From positions 16,427 to 61,414 of the forward strand of contig DEDN01000003.1 in assembly GCA_002349565.1 (NCBI GenBank): a stretch of DNA of 44,988 nucleotides. The letters are read 5' to 3'. Below, piece by piece: positions 1 through 6,864 of the stretch. The DNA comes from Alphaproteobacteria bacterium UBA2903 (GTDB lineage: Bacteria > Pseudomonadota > Alphaproteobacteria > CAAGCB01 > CAG-977). Under the pieces are notes generated by a model. The model was not told where the DNA came from. It made no database searches and saw nothing but the letters and a program-made list of their open reading frames with translations. Every line of letters begins with the position of its first letter. Positions within the stretch are counted from its first letter, which is position 1. The position numbers and the translations under genes are program-made.

Positions 1-250
1 CAACGGCGCAAACCCGAACAGACTGCACCCGAAAACAGGATGGACGGCTTTGTTTTACGCGGTTCACTACAACGAAAATCCGGAAGTGATCCGAACATTG
101 CTGACCAACGGCGCCGCTTCGGATATTCGGGATATTTTCGGTAAAACGGCGCAGGAATATCTGCGTTTGAATCCGAAACTGCAAAACGCGGGCATCGGGG
201 ACATGCTCAATCCCGCGCTTTATCCGTCGGATTCCTCGGCATCGCGGTAG
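1..250 (+). CDS. Ankyrin-repeat protein, C-terminal end (5' end outside window)
   Basis: The reading frame is open from base 2 to a TAG at 248-250, so only the last 82 codons are present. The visible part carries the ankyrin pattern: an NGANPN turn, then TALFYAVHYNENPEVIRTLL and NGAASDIRDIFGKTAQEY, which is one full repeat plus the start of a capping repeat. The tail after about residue 65 is not repetitive. Ankyrin repeats bind protein partners; nothing here shows which. The last 31 bases overlap, on the opposite strand, the 3' end of the small terminase-like gene at 220-486. Two other ankyrin genes lie in the window (35232 and 38414), but the spacing of repeat residues here differs from the 34-residue units of the latter. 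The protein's size and any signal peptide cannot be judged. Confidence 0.75.
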   Translation, partial: NGANPNRLHPKTGWTALFYAVHYNENPEVIRTLLTNGAASDIRDIFGKTAQEYLRLNPKLQNAGIGDMLNPALYPSDSSASR

Positions 251-486
251 GAAACAATCTGCACCGATACGGGCTTGTCGTCGGATTCTTTCAGCGTTCC
301 CAACAGCTTTGCAAGCAGTTCGCACCCTTTCAGAACCGTCGCCGCCTGATATTCCGTCGCGCCCGTCGGATGCCCCGCTTTGTCCAACACGGGAACGGGT
401 TTTCGCGCGACCTCTATCACTTCCTTGACCGTTTCAATCAAATAATCCGCCATTTCGTTTGACGGCGTTTGTGTTTTCTTTCTCAT
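220..486 (-). CDS. Small protein resembling the C-terminal part of a phage terminase small subunit
   Basis: An 88-residue protein with a good ribosome binding site (GAGAGG, about 6 bases before the ATG). The segment YQAATVLKGCELLAKLLGTL followed by a short VSVQIVSY strand resembles the end of phage small terminase subunits, where an ALELLGKHLG-type helix precedes the portal- or large-subunit-binding tail. The DNA-binding helix-turn-helix expected at the N terminus of such proteins is missing, so this is either a short form or a remnant. It is on the same strand as the intact large terminase at 3024-4334, but rlmJ and a pyruvate oxidase gene on the other strand lie between them. Its 3' end overlaps the ankyrin gene by 31 bases. 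The family assignment is an inference from pattern and context; it could be an unrelated small helical protein. Confidence 0.45.
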   Translation of the reverse strand: MRKKTQTPSNEMADYLIETVKEVIEVARKPVPVLDKAGHPTGATEYQAATVLKGCELLAKLLGTLKESDDKPVSVQIVSYRDAEESDG

Positions 487-511
487 TTTTTACCTCTCTT
501 TCAAAACAATT

Positions 512-540
512 CTGGCATCGTTTCCTCAAAAGCTTTATAC
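512..540 (+). promoter_or_regulatory. Possible promoter of rlmJ
   Basis: CTGGCA (512-517), 17 bases, then TTATAC (535-540) gives a plausible sigma-70-type promoter 25 bases before the rlmJ start. Both boxes deviate from consensus. The gap of about 80 bases must also drive the divergent small gene that starts at 486. Confidence 0.3.
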
Positions 541-565
541 CAAAGAAAAAACTTCGGAGGATTCG

Positions 566-1336
566 ATGCTTTCCTATCAACATGGGTATCATGCGGGCAA
601 TCTGGCGGACGTACACAAACACGCCGCGCTTTGCACCGTTTTGGAAAAATTGGCGCAAAAGGACAAACCGCTGACCTACATCGAAACGCATGCGGGACGC
701 GGATTGTACGATTTGTCGTCGGAAATAGCTCATAAAACGAACGAAGCCGCTTTCGGCATCGAATCGGTTTTGAAAGCGCGCAAAATCCCCGCGAATCATC
801 CGTACTTGAATCTGCTGAACCGACTCCGTTCCGAAATCGGCAAACAATACTACCCCGGTTCGCCCTTTATCGCCGAAGCCCTGTTGCGCCCGACGGACAC
901 CCTGCATTTAATGGAACTGCATCCGCAAGAATACCAAGCATTGTTCCGCCTGATGCGCTATCCGAACACGCATTTGCACAACCGCGACGGGTTCGAGGGC
1001 GCTTTGGCGATTTGCCCGCCGATGCCGCGCCGCGGCATGGTTTTCACCGACCCCAGCTACGAAGTTAAAACCGAATACGAAAAAACGGCAAAGTTCGTTT
1101 TGAAGCTTCACCGCAAATGGGCGGAGGGCGTTATCGGCGTCTGGTATCCGATTTTGCGGGAAAACCACCATTTCGACCTGATAAAGCCGCTGCAGGACGC
1201 CGGTTTGCCCAAGTTTTACAACGCCGAAATCCTGTTCAAGCACCCGAAAACCGCCATGCTGGGCAGCGGCATCCTGTTCGTCAACACCCCGTTCGGGACA
1301 CAGGACGATTTGGACGCGATAAAGCATTGGCTTTAA
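566..1336 (+). CDS. rlmJ: 23S rRNA (adenine(2030)-N6)-methyltransferase RlmJ
   Basis: RlmJ uses S-adenosylmethionine to methylate N6 of A2030 in 23S rRNA. The N terminus MLSYQHGYHAGNLADVHKH is the RlmJ signature, followed by the SAM-binding segment YIETHAGRGLYDL. The catalytic motif IV reads DPSYE (in FTDPSYEVKTEY), within the [DNS]PP[YFW] class although the second proline is serine, as seen in several homologues. At 256 residues it is slightly shorter than the E. coli protein (280). The start is fixed by GGAGG about 7 bases upstream of ATG 566. It sits alone between two phage-terminase-like genes on the opposite strand, and the next gene on its own strand begins 80 bases after its stop. Confidence 0.93.
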   Translation: MLSYQHGYHAGNLADVHKHAALCTVLEKLAQKDKPLTYIETHAGRGLYDLSSEIAHKTNEAAFGIESVLKARKIPANHPYLNLLNRLRSEIGKQYYPGSPFIAEALLRPTDTLHLMELHPQEYQALFRLMRYPNTHLHNRDGFEGALAICPPMPRRGMVFTDPSYEVKTEYEKTAKFVLKLHRKWAEGVIGVWYPILRENHHFDLIKPLQDAGLPKFYNAEILFKHPKTAMLGSGILFVNTPFGTQDDLDAIKHWL

Positions 1337-1387
1337 GTCGTTCAACCCTATTGCCATCTGTTTGAAAGCCGCCGCGCTTCGTACAAT

Positions 1388-1413
1388 AAAGCCCTGAAAC
1401 AACGGAGGGCTTT
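1388..1413 (+). promoter_or_regulatory. Hairpin covering the ribosome binding site of the pyruvate oxidase gene
   Basis: A perfect 8-base inverted repeat, AAAGCCCT (1388-1395) and AGGGCTTT (1406-1413), encloses a 10-base loop. The Shine-Dalgarno GGAGGG (1404-1409) lies half in the loop and half in the 3' arm, 7 bases before ATG 1417. In RNA this would partly hide the ribosome binding site. Whether it regulates translation is inference. Confidence 0.45.
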
Positions 1414-1416
1414 CCA

Positions 1417-3027
1417 ATGAATGTGGCGACAATGATGGTCAACGCGCTGGCGCAGTCTGGCGTCAAGCGGATTTACGGCTTAATCGGGGATTCTTTGAAC
1501 GCGATAGGCGACGCGGTGCGCCTGAACAAACGGCTTCAATGGATACCCGTCAGGCACGAAGAATCCGCCGCTTTTGCCGCGGGGGCGGAGGCGTTTCTGA
1601 CAGGAACTTTGACGGTTTGCGCGGGGACTTGCGGTCCGGGCAGCCTGCACCTGCTGAACGGATTGTACGAAGCCGCGCGCAACGAATCCCCCGTGCTGGC
1701 TTTGGTCACGCACATTCCCGTTTCGGAAATCGGCACGGAATACTTTCAGGAAACCAATCCCGCAACCGTTTTCAAGGATTGCTCCGTTTTTTGCGAAACG
1801 GTGATGTGTGCGGAACAAATGCCCCGCCTGCTGCAGTCCGCCATGCAAGCCGCGCTGGCTCAAAAAGGCGTCGCCGTCCTGATTGTCCCGTCCGATGTCG
1901 CCAAAGCGGAAGTCCCCGTCGAACAAACGGTTTATTGCCGCACCGTCGACAACAAACCGACAACGCTGTCCCCTGCCCCCGCCGACATCGAAAAACTGGC
2001 GCAAATGCTCAATTCGCACGGACGGATAACGCTTTACTGCGGCATCGGCTGCCGTTTTGCCAAGGATGAAGTGCTGACTTTGGCGCAAAAAATCAAATCC
2101 CCGATTGTTCACACCATCCGCAGCAAAGACTTTATGGAAAACGGCAATCCGTTCGATGTCGGATTGAACGGCTATTTAAGTTCGGGCGAACCGAAAACCG
2201 CGCTTGAATCGTGCGATCTGCTGCTTTTGCTGGGAACGGATTACCCATATCGGGCTTTGCTGCCGACCGCGCCCGACGTGGTGCAAATCGACACCAAAGC
2301 CGCGCATCTGGGACGCAGAAGCAAGCTGACGTTCGGCATCAAAGCGTCCGTCAAAGCCGCCTTAACCGCCGTTTTGCCTTTGATTGCCGAAAAAACGAAC
2401 AAATCGCATCTGACCGCGGCTTTGGCGCATCGCGACGAAATCACGGCGCAAAAGCGCAACGCTTTGGTTCAATACGCGAAACAGACGCCGCTGCGTCCCG
2501 AATACCTGACCGCCGTTTTAAACGACATTGCCCCCGACAACACCGTGTTCGCCGTCGATGTCGGATTGAACGACGTGTGGGCGGCGCGCTATTTGCAGGC
2601 GAAAGGCACCCGCCGCATCATCGGTTCGTTCAAACACGGCACCATGGCGGCGGCTTTGTCGGCGGGCATCGGCGCGTTTTACGCTTTGCCGCGCGGCACG
2701 CCCGTTATTGTGCTGGCGGGCGACGGCGGGCTTTCCATGCTGTTGGGCGAACTGCTGACCATCATTCAAAACCACGTCGATTTGAAAGTCATCGTCTATA
2801 ACAACCAAACTTTGGGCTTTATCGATTTTGAAGCCAAGCTGGAAAAAATCCCGCCGTTCAAAACGGAACTGGTCAACCCCGATTTTGCCGAACTGGCGCG
2901 CACCATAGGCTTTAAAACCGCGCGGATAAAATCGCCCAACAATTTAAAAGCTGTTTTGACCGCCGCCTTGAACGAATCGGGCGCGGTGCTGATTGACGCG
3001 GTGACAGACTCCGCCGCCATGCCCTAA
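1417..3027 (+). CDS. poxB: Pyruvate oxidase / pyruvate:quinone dehydrogenase-like ThDP enzyme lacking the C-terminal membrane helix
   Basis: A thiamine-diphosphate enzyme of the PoxB type, which converts pyruvate to acetate and CO2 and passes electrons through FAD to quinone. Landmarks in order: SGVKRIYGLIGDSLN, the catalytic-glutamate region RHEESAAFAAGAEA, TCGPGSLHLLNGLYEA, the substrate-side HIPVSEIGTEYFQE, a central FAD-binding domain, and the ThDP/Mg motif GDGG...NN near residues 430-465. The match to E. coli PoxB (572 residues) is close, but this protein has 536 and stops right after the last core strand (VLIDAVTDSAAMP). PoxB's final segment of about 35 residues, including the lipid-binding amphipathic helix that activates the enzyme at the membrane, is absent. 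Its TAA shares bases with the TAG of the convergent terminase gene. It may be a soluble or deregulated enzyme, or a different ThDP decarboxylase. Confidence 0.85.
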   Translation: MNVATMMVNALAQSGVKRIYGLIGDSLNAIGDAVRLNKRLQWIPVRHEESAAFAAGAEAFLTGTLTVCAGTCGPGSLHLLNGLYEAARNESPVLALVTHIPVSEIGTEYFQETNPATVFKDCSVFCETVMCAEQMPRLLQSAMQAALAQKGVAVLIVPSDVAKAEVPVEQTVYCRTVDNKPTTLSPAPADIEKLAQMLNSHGRITLYCGIGCRFAKDEVLTLAQKIKSPIVHTIRSKDFMENGNPFDVGLNGYLSSGEPKTALESCDLLLLLGTDYPYRALLPTAPDVVQIDTKAAHLGRRSKLTFGIKASVKAALTAVLPLIAEKTNKSHLTAALAHRDEITAQKRNALVQYAKQTPLRPEYLTAVLNDIAPDNTVFAVDVGLNDVWAARYLQAKGTRRIIGSFKHGTMAAALSAGIGAFYALPRGTPVIVLAGDGGLSMLLGELLTIIQNHVDLKVIVYNNQTLGFIDFEAKLEKIPPFKTELVNPDFAELARTIGFKTARIKSPNNLKAVLTAALNESGAVLIDAVTDSAAMP

Positions 3028-4334
3028 GCCAGCGGATCGTATTCCGCCGCCGTTTTTACGCTCTCGCGGGAAAAGCGGACGGCTTTTGCGGAATCCTCTT
3101 TCAATCCGACCGCTAAATAACGGAAAGCGTCGGCGGCATGGCTGGTCCAGTCGTGCAAAGGCTTCGGCTGAAACGTCCGCCGCTGTTCGTCCCACGCTTT
3201 TTGGTATTGACGCAAAGCCTCCAGCCCCGCTTGGCACTTTTCCGCGTCAAAGCGGCATCGCGGCAGCAGCAGACGCACGGCGGCAATCCCCGTTTCGACG
3301 CTTGCACGGGGCAGAACGCGCCCTCTGACACCCAAGCCCGCCAATAAATCCAAACGGCTTTTACCGCTGGAAAGCTCGTGAACTTGAATATCGTGCGGGA
3401 AAATGTTGTCGTTGGTGTAAGTGTACGGCTTTTCGCGCAGAACGCGGACGTAGTAATCCAGCCCGACACCGCTTGCCTCACAGTAATCAATCACATCGAC
3501 GCTTGTTCCGTTTTTCTGATAAAACCAAATCGCCGTCGCGTCGCCGATGCCCAAATCCCATGCCGTATAAACGGGTAAAGCGGGATTGTGCGGCAAATGA
3601 CAGACGGCGCCTTTGTTTTCCAAATCGTTGATAAGTGCGCCGTAATAACTGCCCTTTATCGCCGCGTCGAACGAACAGTAAAACTCTTGCCGTATCATTT
3701 CTTCGTCCATGCCGGCTTTACGTTCCGATTCGATTGCGGACAAAGGAATCGCCTTGGTCTGCTCGACGCCCAAAGCCTGCACGAACCAGCCTTCCGCCTG
3801 CTTTGCCGTTTCAAACAGCTTTAATCCGTGATTGCGTCCGCGCGGCGTGTAAATGAACAAAGCCCACCCGTCGTTTTCCGCCAAAATCGGGCGGATAAAG
3901 TCCCATGCGGCGGGATCGGCGATGGAGTATTCGGAAAAAACAACACCGACGGGGTTCGCCCCCACCAAAGAATTATAATTGTCCGATCCCAAACATTGCC
4001 AAATCGACCCGTTGACCAGTTCGATTTTCATTTCTTGGCTGTTGATTGATTTACGCAACTGTTTCGGAAACACTTGATCGATGACGCGCCGCCCCTGCTT
4101 GTCAATGGCGTCCCAAACGACTTTGCGCGCTTGGGTCTGCAAAGGCAGCATGTGCCAATACACGCCGACGCGTTCAAACGCCGCCACCGCCGTCCAGTTC
4201 AGCGACAAACTGTCTTTGCCCGCGCGCCTGTGCAAAACGGCGACCGCGCGCTTGCCCCCGTCTTCCAAGTATTTCCACAGTTTCATCTGGTATTTCCGCG
4301 GTTTCCAGCGGTATGGAATTTTGACTTGCCTCAT
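3024..4334 (-). CDS. Phage terminase large subunit (orphan)
   Basis: TerL is the ATP-driven motor and nuclease that cuts and packages phage DNA. All expected parts are present in 436 residues: an adenine-binding start (WKPRKYQMKLW), Walker A HRRAGKDS (35-42), a Walker B region VGVVFSEYS with an acidic pair position at S134-E135, a coupling region (TPRGRNHG, 163-170), and an RNase H-like nuclease with D260 (TAWDLGIGDATA), D315 and D402 (SHAADAFRYL). It appears complete. No portal, head, protease or tail gene lies nearby: downstream it runs into the 3' end of the pyruvate oxidase gene, upstream is a terminator and a surface-modification operon. A gene-transfer-agent component, a domesticated nuclease or a prophage relic are all possible. 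Start ATG 4334 follows AAAGGAT. Confidence 0.93.
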   Translation of the reverse strand: MRQVKIPYRWKPRKYQMKLWKYLEDGGKRAVAVLHRRAGKDSLSLNWTAVAAFERVGVYWHMLPLQTQARKVVWDAIDKQGRRVIDQVFPKQLRKSINSQEMKIELVNGSIWQCLGSDNYNSLVGANPVGVVFSEYSIADPAAWDFIRPILAENDGWALFIYTPRGRNHGLKLFETAKQAEGWFVQALGVEQTKAIPLSAIESERKAGMDEEMIRQEFYCSFDAAIKGSYYGALINDLENKGAVCHLPHNPALPVYTAWDLGIGDATAIWFYQKNGTSVDVIDYCEASGVGLDYYVRVLREKPYTYTNDNIFPHDIQVHELSSGKSRLDLLAGLGVRGRVLPRASVETGIAAVRLLLPRCRFDAEKCQAGLEALRQYQKAWDEQRRTFQPKPLHDWTSHAADAFRYLAVGLKEDSAKAVRFSRESVKTAAEYDPLA

Positions 4335-4354
4335 TATGATAATCCTTTTTGCAT

Positions 4355-4383
4355 AAAAAAAGTCCCTTGAATACTCAAGGGAC
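4355..4383 (-). terminator. Intrinsic terminator
   Basis: On the minus strand a perfect 9-base stem (GTCCCTTGA / TCAAGGGAC, 4362-4383) with a 4-base loop is followed by seven T (4355-4361). It lies 55 bases after the SGNH gene stop and is the only clear terminator of the 18.6-kb minus-strand array. It also lies in the leader of the terminase gene, between that gene's likely promoter and its start. Confidence 0.85.
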
Positions 4384-4394
4384 AGATTAACATT

Positions 4395-4422
4395 ATGTTA
4401 TTTAAAAATTACCTTCTGTCAA
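4395..4422 (-). promoter_or_regulatory. Possible promoter of the terminase gene
   Basis: On the minus strand TTGACA (4417-4422) is followed after 16 bases by TAACAT (4395-4400), or after 19 bases by CATAAT (4392-4397). The -35 box is perfect. Transcription would begin just before the terminator hairpin at 4362-4383, so the terminase transcript would start with it. Confidence 0.45.
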
Positions 4423-4437
4423 GTCCTCAGATTTTAA

Positions 4438-5487
4438 CTACCTCATTTGTTCATGCTTAATCCAATCCGTCAAGTCGCGCACAAACGAATCGAAATTATC
4501 GGCAGTTGCCAAATACTTTCCGTCAGCGATATCGTCAACCATGGCATCATTGACCGTCCCGACATAATGCAAATCATCCCGATACAGTTTTCCGTCCGTA
4601 ATGACATCCTTGTTCCATACAGGCAAATACACTTTCACTTTGGGATTGTTTTGCCCCTCGTCAATCAGACGTTTTATCATTGTGAAATAACGGTTCAATT
4701 CGTCTGTTTCAAACGACGCCAAGGCCGCCAGACTGACGGGCGGAACATAAAATACAAAAGTTCTGTCCGGATTGGAGCGCACAACGGGCAACACATAATT
4801 GTCCAAAGCGGGAACCTCTGCGGGAACAAAGGAATACTCCGCCCACTGTTTTTGTGCCGTACGGATCTGTTTGTTTATGTCATCGATTCGCTGATAATAA
4901 TTGTTTTGCGTTGTTTGATGACGAGTATCGTGCCGCCATGCCGTCATATCAATTTTTGAGGATGCACATTTCCCGCGAACAACATCAATTCCTTTTTTCG
5001 TTGTCAAAAACGACATCAGATAAGGCAAATCATCCGAAATATCGTCATTAAACAAATATGTTGTAAAATTATCTTTGATGCGATCTTTATCCGTCATTTT
5101 TTGATGATACAGTTCCCACCAAACCACAGCCAAATCGGACGCTTTATCTTTTTCAAAGACATAGCGCACGATTTTATCCATAGACATCGCTCCAACGCCG
5201 TCCCGCGCCGCTTTGAAAAATTTTACTCCCGTCTTTTTTAACAAATACCCTATTTCAAAGTTTGTGCTGAGCGATGAACCGAACAACACGCCGTCATAAC
5301 CCTCCATATAATGATTGATTCTTCCAACCAATCCTTCAACTGTCCTGTATGGCGTACATTCCGGACGAAAAAAAGATTTATGGTATATCTCCGCAGGGTC
5401 GAGCAAGATATTGCTTCCCATTAAAAACACCGGCAAAAAAAACGCCACGGAAATTAATGAAATCGTTCGTTTTTTATAGATATTCAT
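4438..5487 (-). CDS. SGNH-type partner of an MBOAT O-acyltransferase (AlgJ/DltD-like)
   Basis: A 349-residue protein with one N-terminal membrane segment (about residues 8-28, RTISLISVAFFLPVFLMG) and the rest outside the cytoplasm. LFGSSLSTNF (serine at 71-72) fits the nucleophile block of GDSL/SGNH esterases, and RDDLHYVG (D304/D305, H307) fits the Asp-x-x-His block near the C terminus. It lies 12 bases after an MBOAT acyltransferase gene. Such pairs (AlgI-AlgJ, DltB-DltD) move acetyl or D-alanyl groups across the membrane onto surface polymers. The acceptor is unknown; no polysaccharide backbone genes lie next to it. The DNA is more AT-rich than the TCA-cycle genes upstream. It is the last gene before the terminator. 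Confidence 0.7.
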   Translation of the reverse strand: MNIYKKRTISLISVAFFLPVFLMGSNILLDPAEIYHKSFFRPECTPYRTVEGLVGRINHYMEGYDGVLFGSSLSTNFEIGYLLKKTGVKFFKAARDGVGAMSMDKIVRYVFEKDKASDLAVVWWELYHQKMTDKDRIKDNFTTYLFNDDISDDLPYLMSFLTTKKGIDVVRGKCASSKIDMTAWRHDTRHQTTQNNYYQRIDDINKQIRTAQKQWAEYSFVPAEVPALDNYVLPVVRSNPDRTFVFYVPPVSLAALASFETDELNRYFTMIKRLIDEGQNNPKVKVYLPVWNKDVITDGKLYRDDLHYVGTVNDAMVDDIADGKYLATADNFDSFVRDLTDWIKHEQMR

Positions 5488-5499
5488 ACTTTCATTCCT

Positions 5500-6861
5500 T
5501 TAAAATTTAAAATATAAAAACGCAGGGGAACTGTTTGCCTGCACTGTCAGGAAAAGCCCCAAAAATATCAGACAAAGTGCAAAATAAAATATCTTTTTCC
5601 CCGCATTGACGGATTCAAATATCTGCATACTGTTCGGCGCGGCAAAAACACAAACCATTCCGCCAAAACACTGAAAAACATATTTGCGTATATACCCCCA
5701 CTTCGGCAAAGAAAGATCCGTCGGCGAAAACATTGCAGAAACAACACTCATTCCTTGTTCGATGTTTTGGGATCTGAAAAACACCCATGTCAGATGGACA
5801 AACAAAAATGTCAAAACCACCCCGAAGATTTTAGGCAAAGGCCTGTTCAACATTTTCCACACCCGATGTATTCCCAACGCTGTTCCGTGCATAGCGCCCC
5901 ACACGACAAACGTCCAACCGGCACCATGCCAGAATCCGCCCAACAGGAAAACAATGAAATAATTCAACACCGTCCGCGCCAATCCTTTTCGGCTGCCGCC
6001 CAACGGAATGTACAGATAGTCCCTCAGCCACAGGGATAAAGTGATATGCCAGCGCCGCCAAAAATCTTGAATGCTGTTCGCTTTGTACGGGGAATCGAAG
6101 TTGACGGGCAAAGAAATATTCAGCATTTTCGCAACAGCCATTCCCATATCGCAATATCCGCTGAAATCAAAGTACAACTGAAACGTATAGCCGATTGTCC
6201 CCAGCCACGCCCATGCAAAAGAATTTTTTCCGCCGTCAAACAATTCGTTCGCGAAAAAAGCGTAATTATCCGCCAGTTTTTTCTTTGTAAAACCGATAAT
6301 GAACAAAATCAGCGCGGCATACGCCTTTTGCCAAGACAGCCGATTTTCCGTGCTGTGATACTGTGGAATCATTTTCGCGTACGACACAATCGGTCCCGCA
6401 CTAATCTGCGGAAAAAAGGAAACAAACAGCAGGTATTCGGAAAAGCTCATCTTTTTTGCCGTGCCGCGCGTCAAATCAACCAAATAAGCGATTTGCACAA
6501 ATGTGAAAAAAGATATTCCGAGCGGCAATAACATTTTTACGGCTTCAAAATCCGTTTTAAAAAACGAATTAACGTTATCGATTAAAAAATTCGTATATTT
6601 AAAATATCCCAAAAACAATAAATTGAACACAACGCCGAAAAACAGCATCCCTTTCTTTTCGATATGCCGTGAAAGCAAAAAATTTACTCCCACAGAAATC
6701 AAAAACACGGGTAAAGCGTTTATCTGAGCCAACCCGTAATATATCACGGATGCAGTAATCAGCCACCACGCGTTGCTTTTTCCGTTCATCTGCAGCAGGC
6801 AATTCATCCCCACAACAATGGGAGCAAACAAAAACATAAACGAAACAGATGAAAACAGCAT
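5500..6861 (-). CDS. MBOAT-family O-acyltransferase (AlgI/DltB-like)
   Basis: A polytopic membrane protein of 453 residues starting MLFSSVSFMFLFAPIV, as AlgI-type acyltransferases do. Family hallmarks: QISAGPIVSYAKMIPQ (about 152-167), FDFSGYCDMGMAVAKML (231-247), DFWRRWHITLSLWLRDY (266-282) with YIPLGGSR, and GGFWHGAGWTFVVWGAMHG (308-326), where H312 and H325 are the conserved membrane histidines. The family takes an acyl group from a cytoplasmic donor and delivers it to a periplasmic partner, here presumably the SGNH protein encoded next. Only 3 bases separate it from the Fic gene upstream. AT-rich codon use sets this pair apart from gltA and acnB and hints at separate acquisition. I reject a specific alginate role because no alg genes are present. 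Confidence 0.9.
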   Translation of the reverse strand: MLFSSVSFMFLFAPIVVGMNCLLQMNGKSNAWWLITASVIYYGLAQINALPVFLISVGVNFLLSRHIEKKGMLFFGVVFNLLFLGYFKYTNFLIDNVNSFFKTDFEAVKMLLPLGISFFTFVQIAYLVDLTRGTAKKMSFSEYLLFVSFFPQISAGPIVSYAKMIPQYHSTENRLSWQKAYAALILFIIGFTKKKLADNYAFFANELFDGGKNSFAWAWLGTIGYTFQLYFDFSGYCDMGMAVAKMLNISLPVNFDSPYKANSIQDFWRRWHITLSLWLRDYLYIPLGGSRKGLARTVLNYFIVFLLGGFWHGAGWTFVVWGAMHGTALGIHRVWKMLNRPLPKIFGVVLTFLFVHLTWVFFRSQNIEQGMSVVSAMFSPTDLSLPKWGYIRKYVFQCFGGMVCVFAAPNSMQIFESVNAGKKIFYFALCLIFLGLFLTVQANSSPAFLYFKF

Positions 6862-6864
6862 TCT

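Noticed and set aside
220..4334. Prophage attachment sites around the terminase genes
   Set aside because: No integrase, tRNA gene or flanking direct repeat was found by eye in this stretch.
4438..6861. Alginate acetylation genes
   Set aside because: The MBOAT and SGNH proteins resemble AlgI and AlgJ in type, but no alginate synthesis genes are present, so the specific role is not supported.
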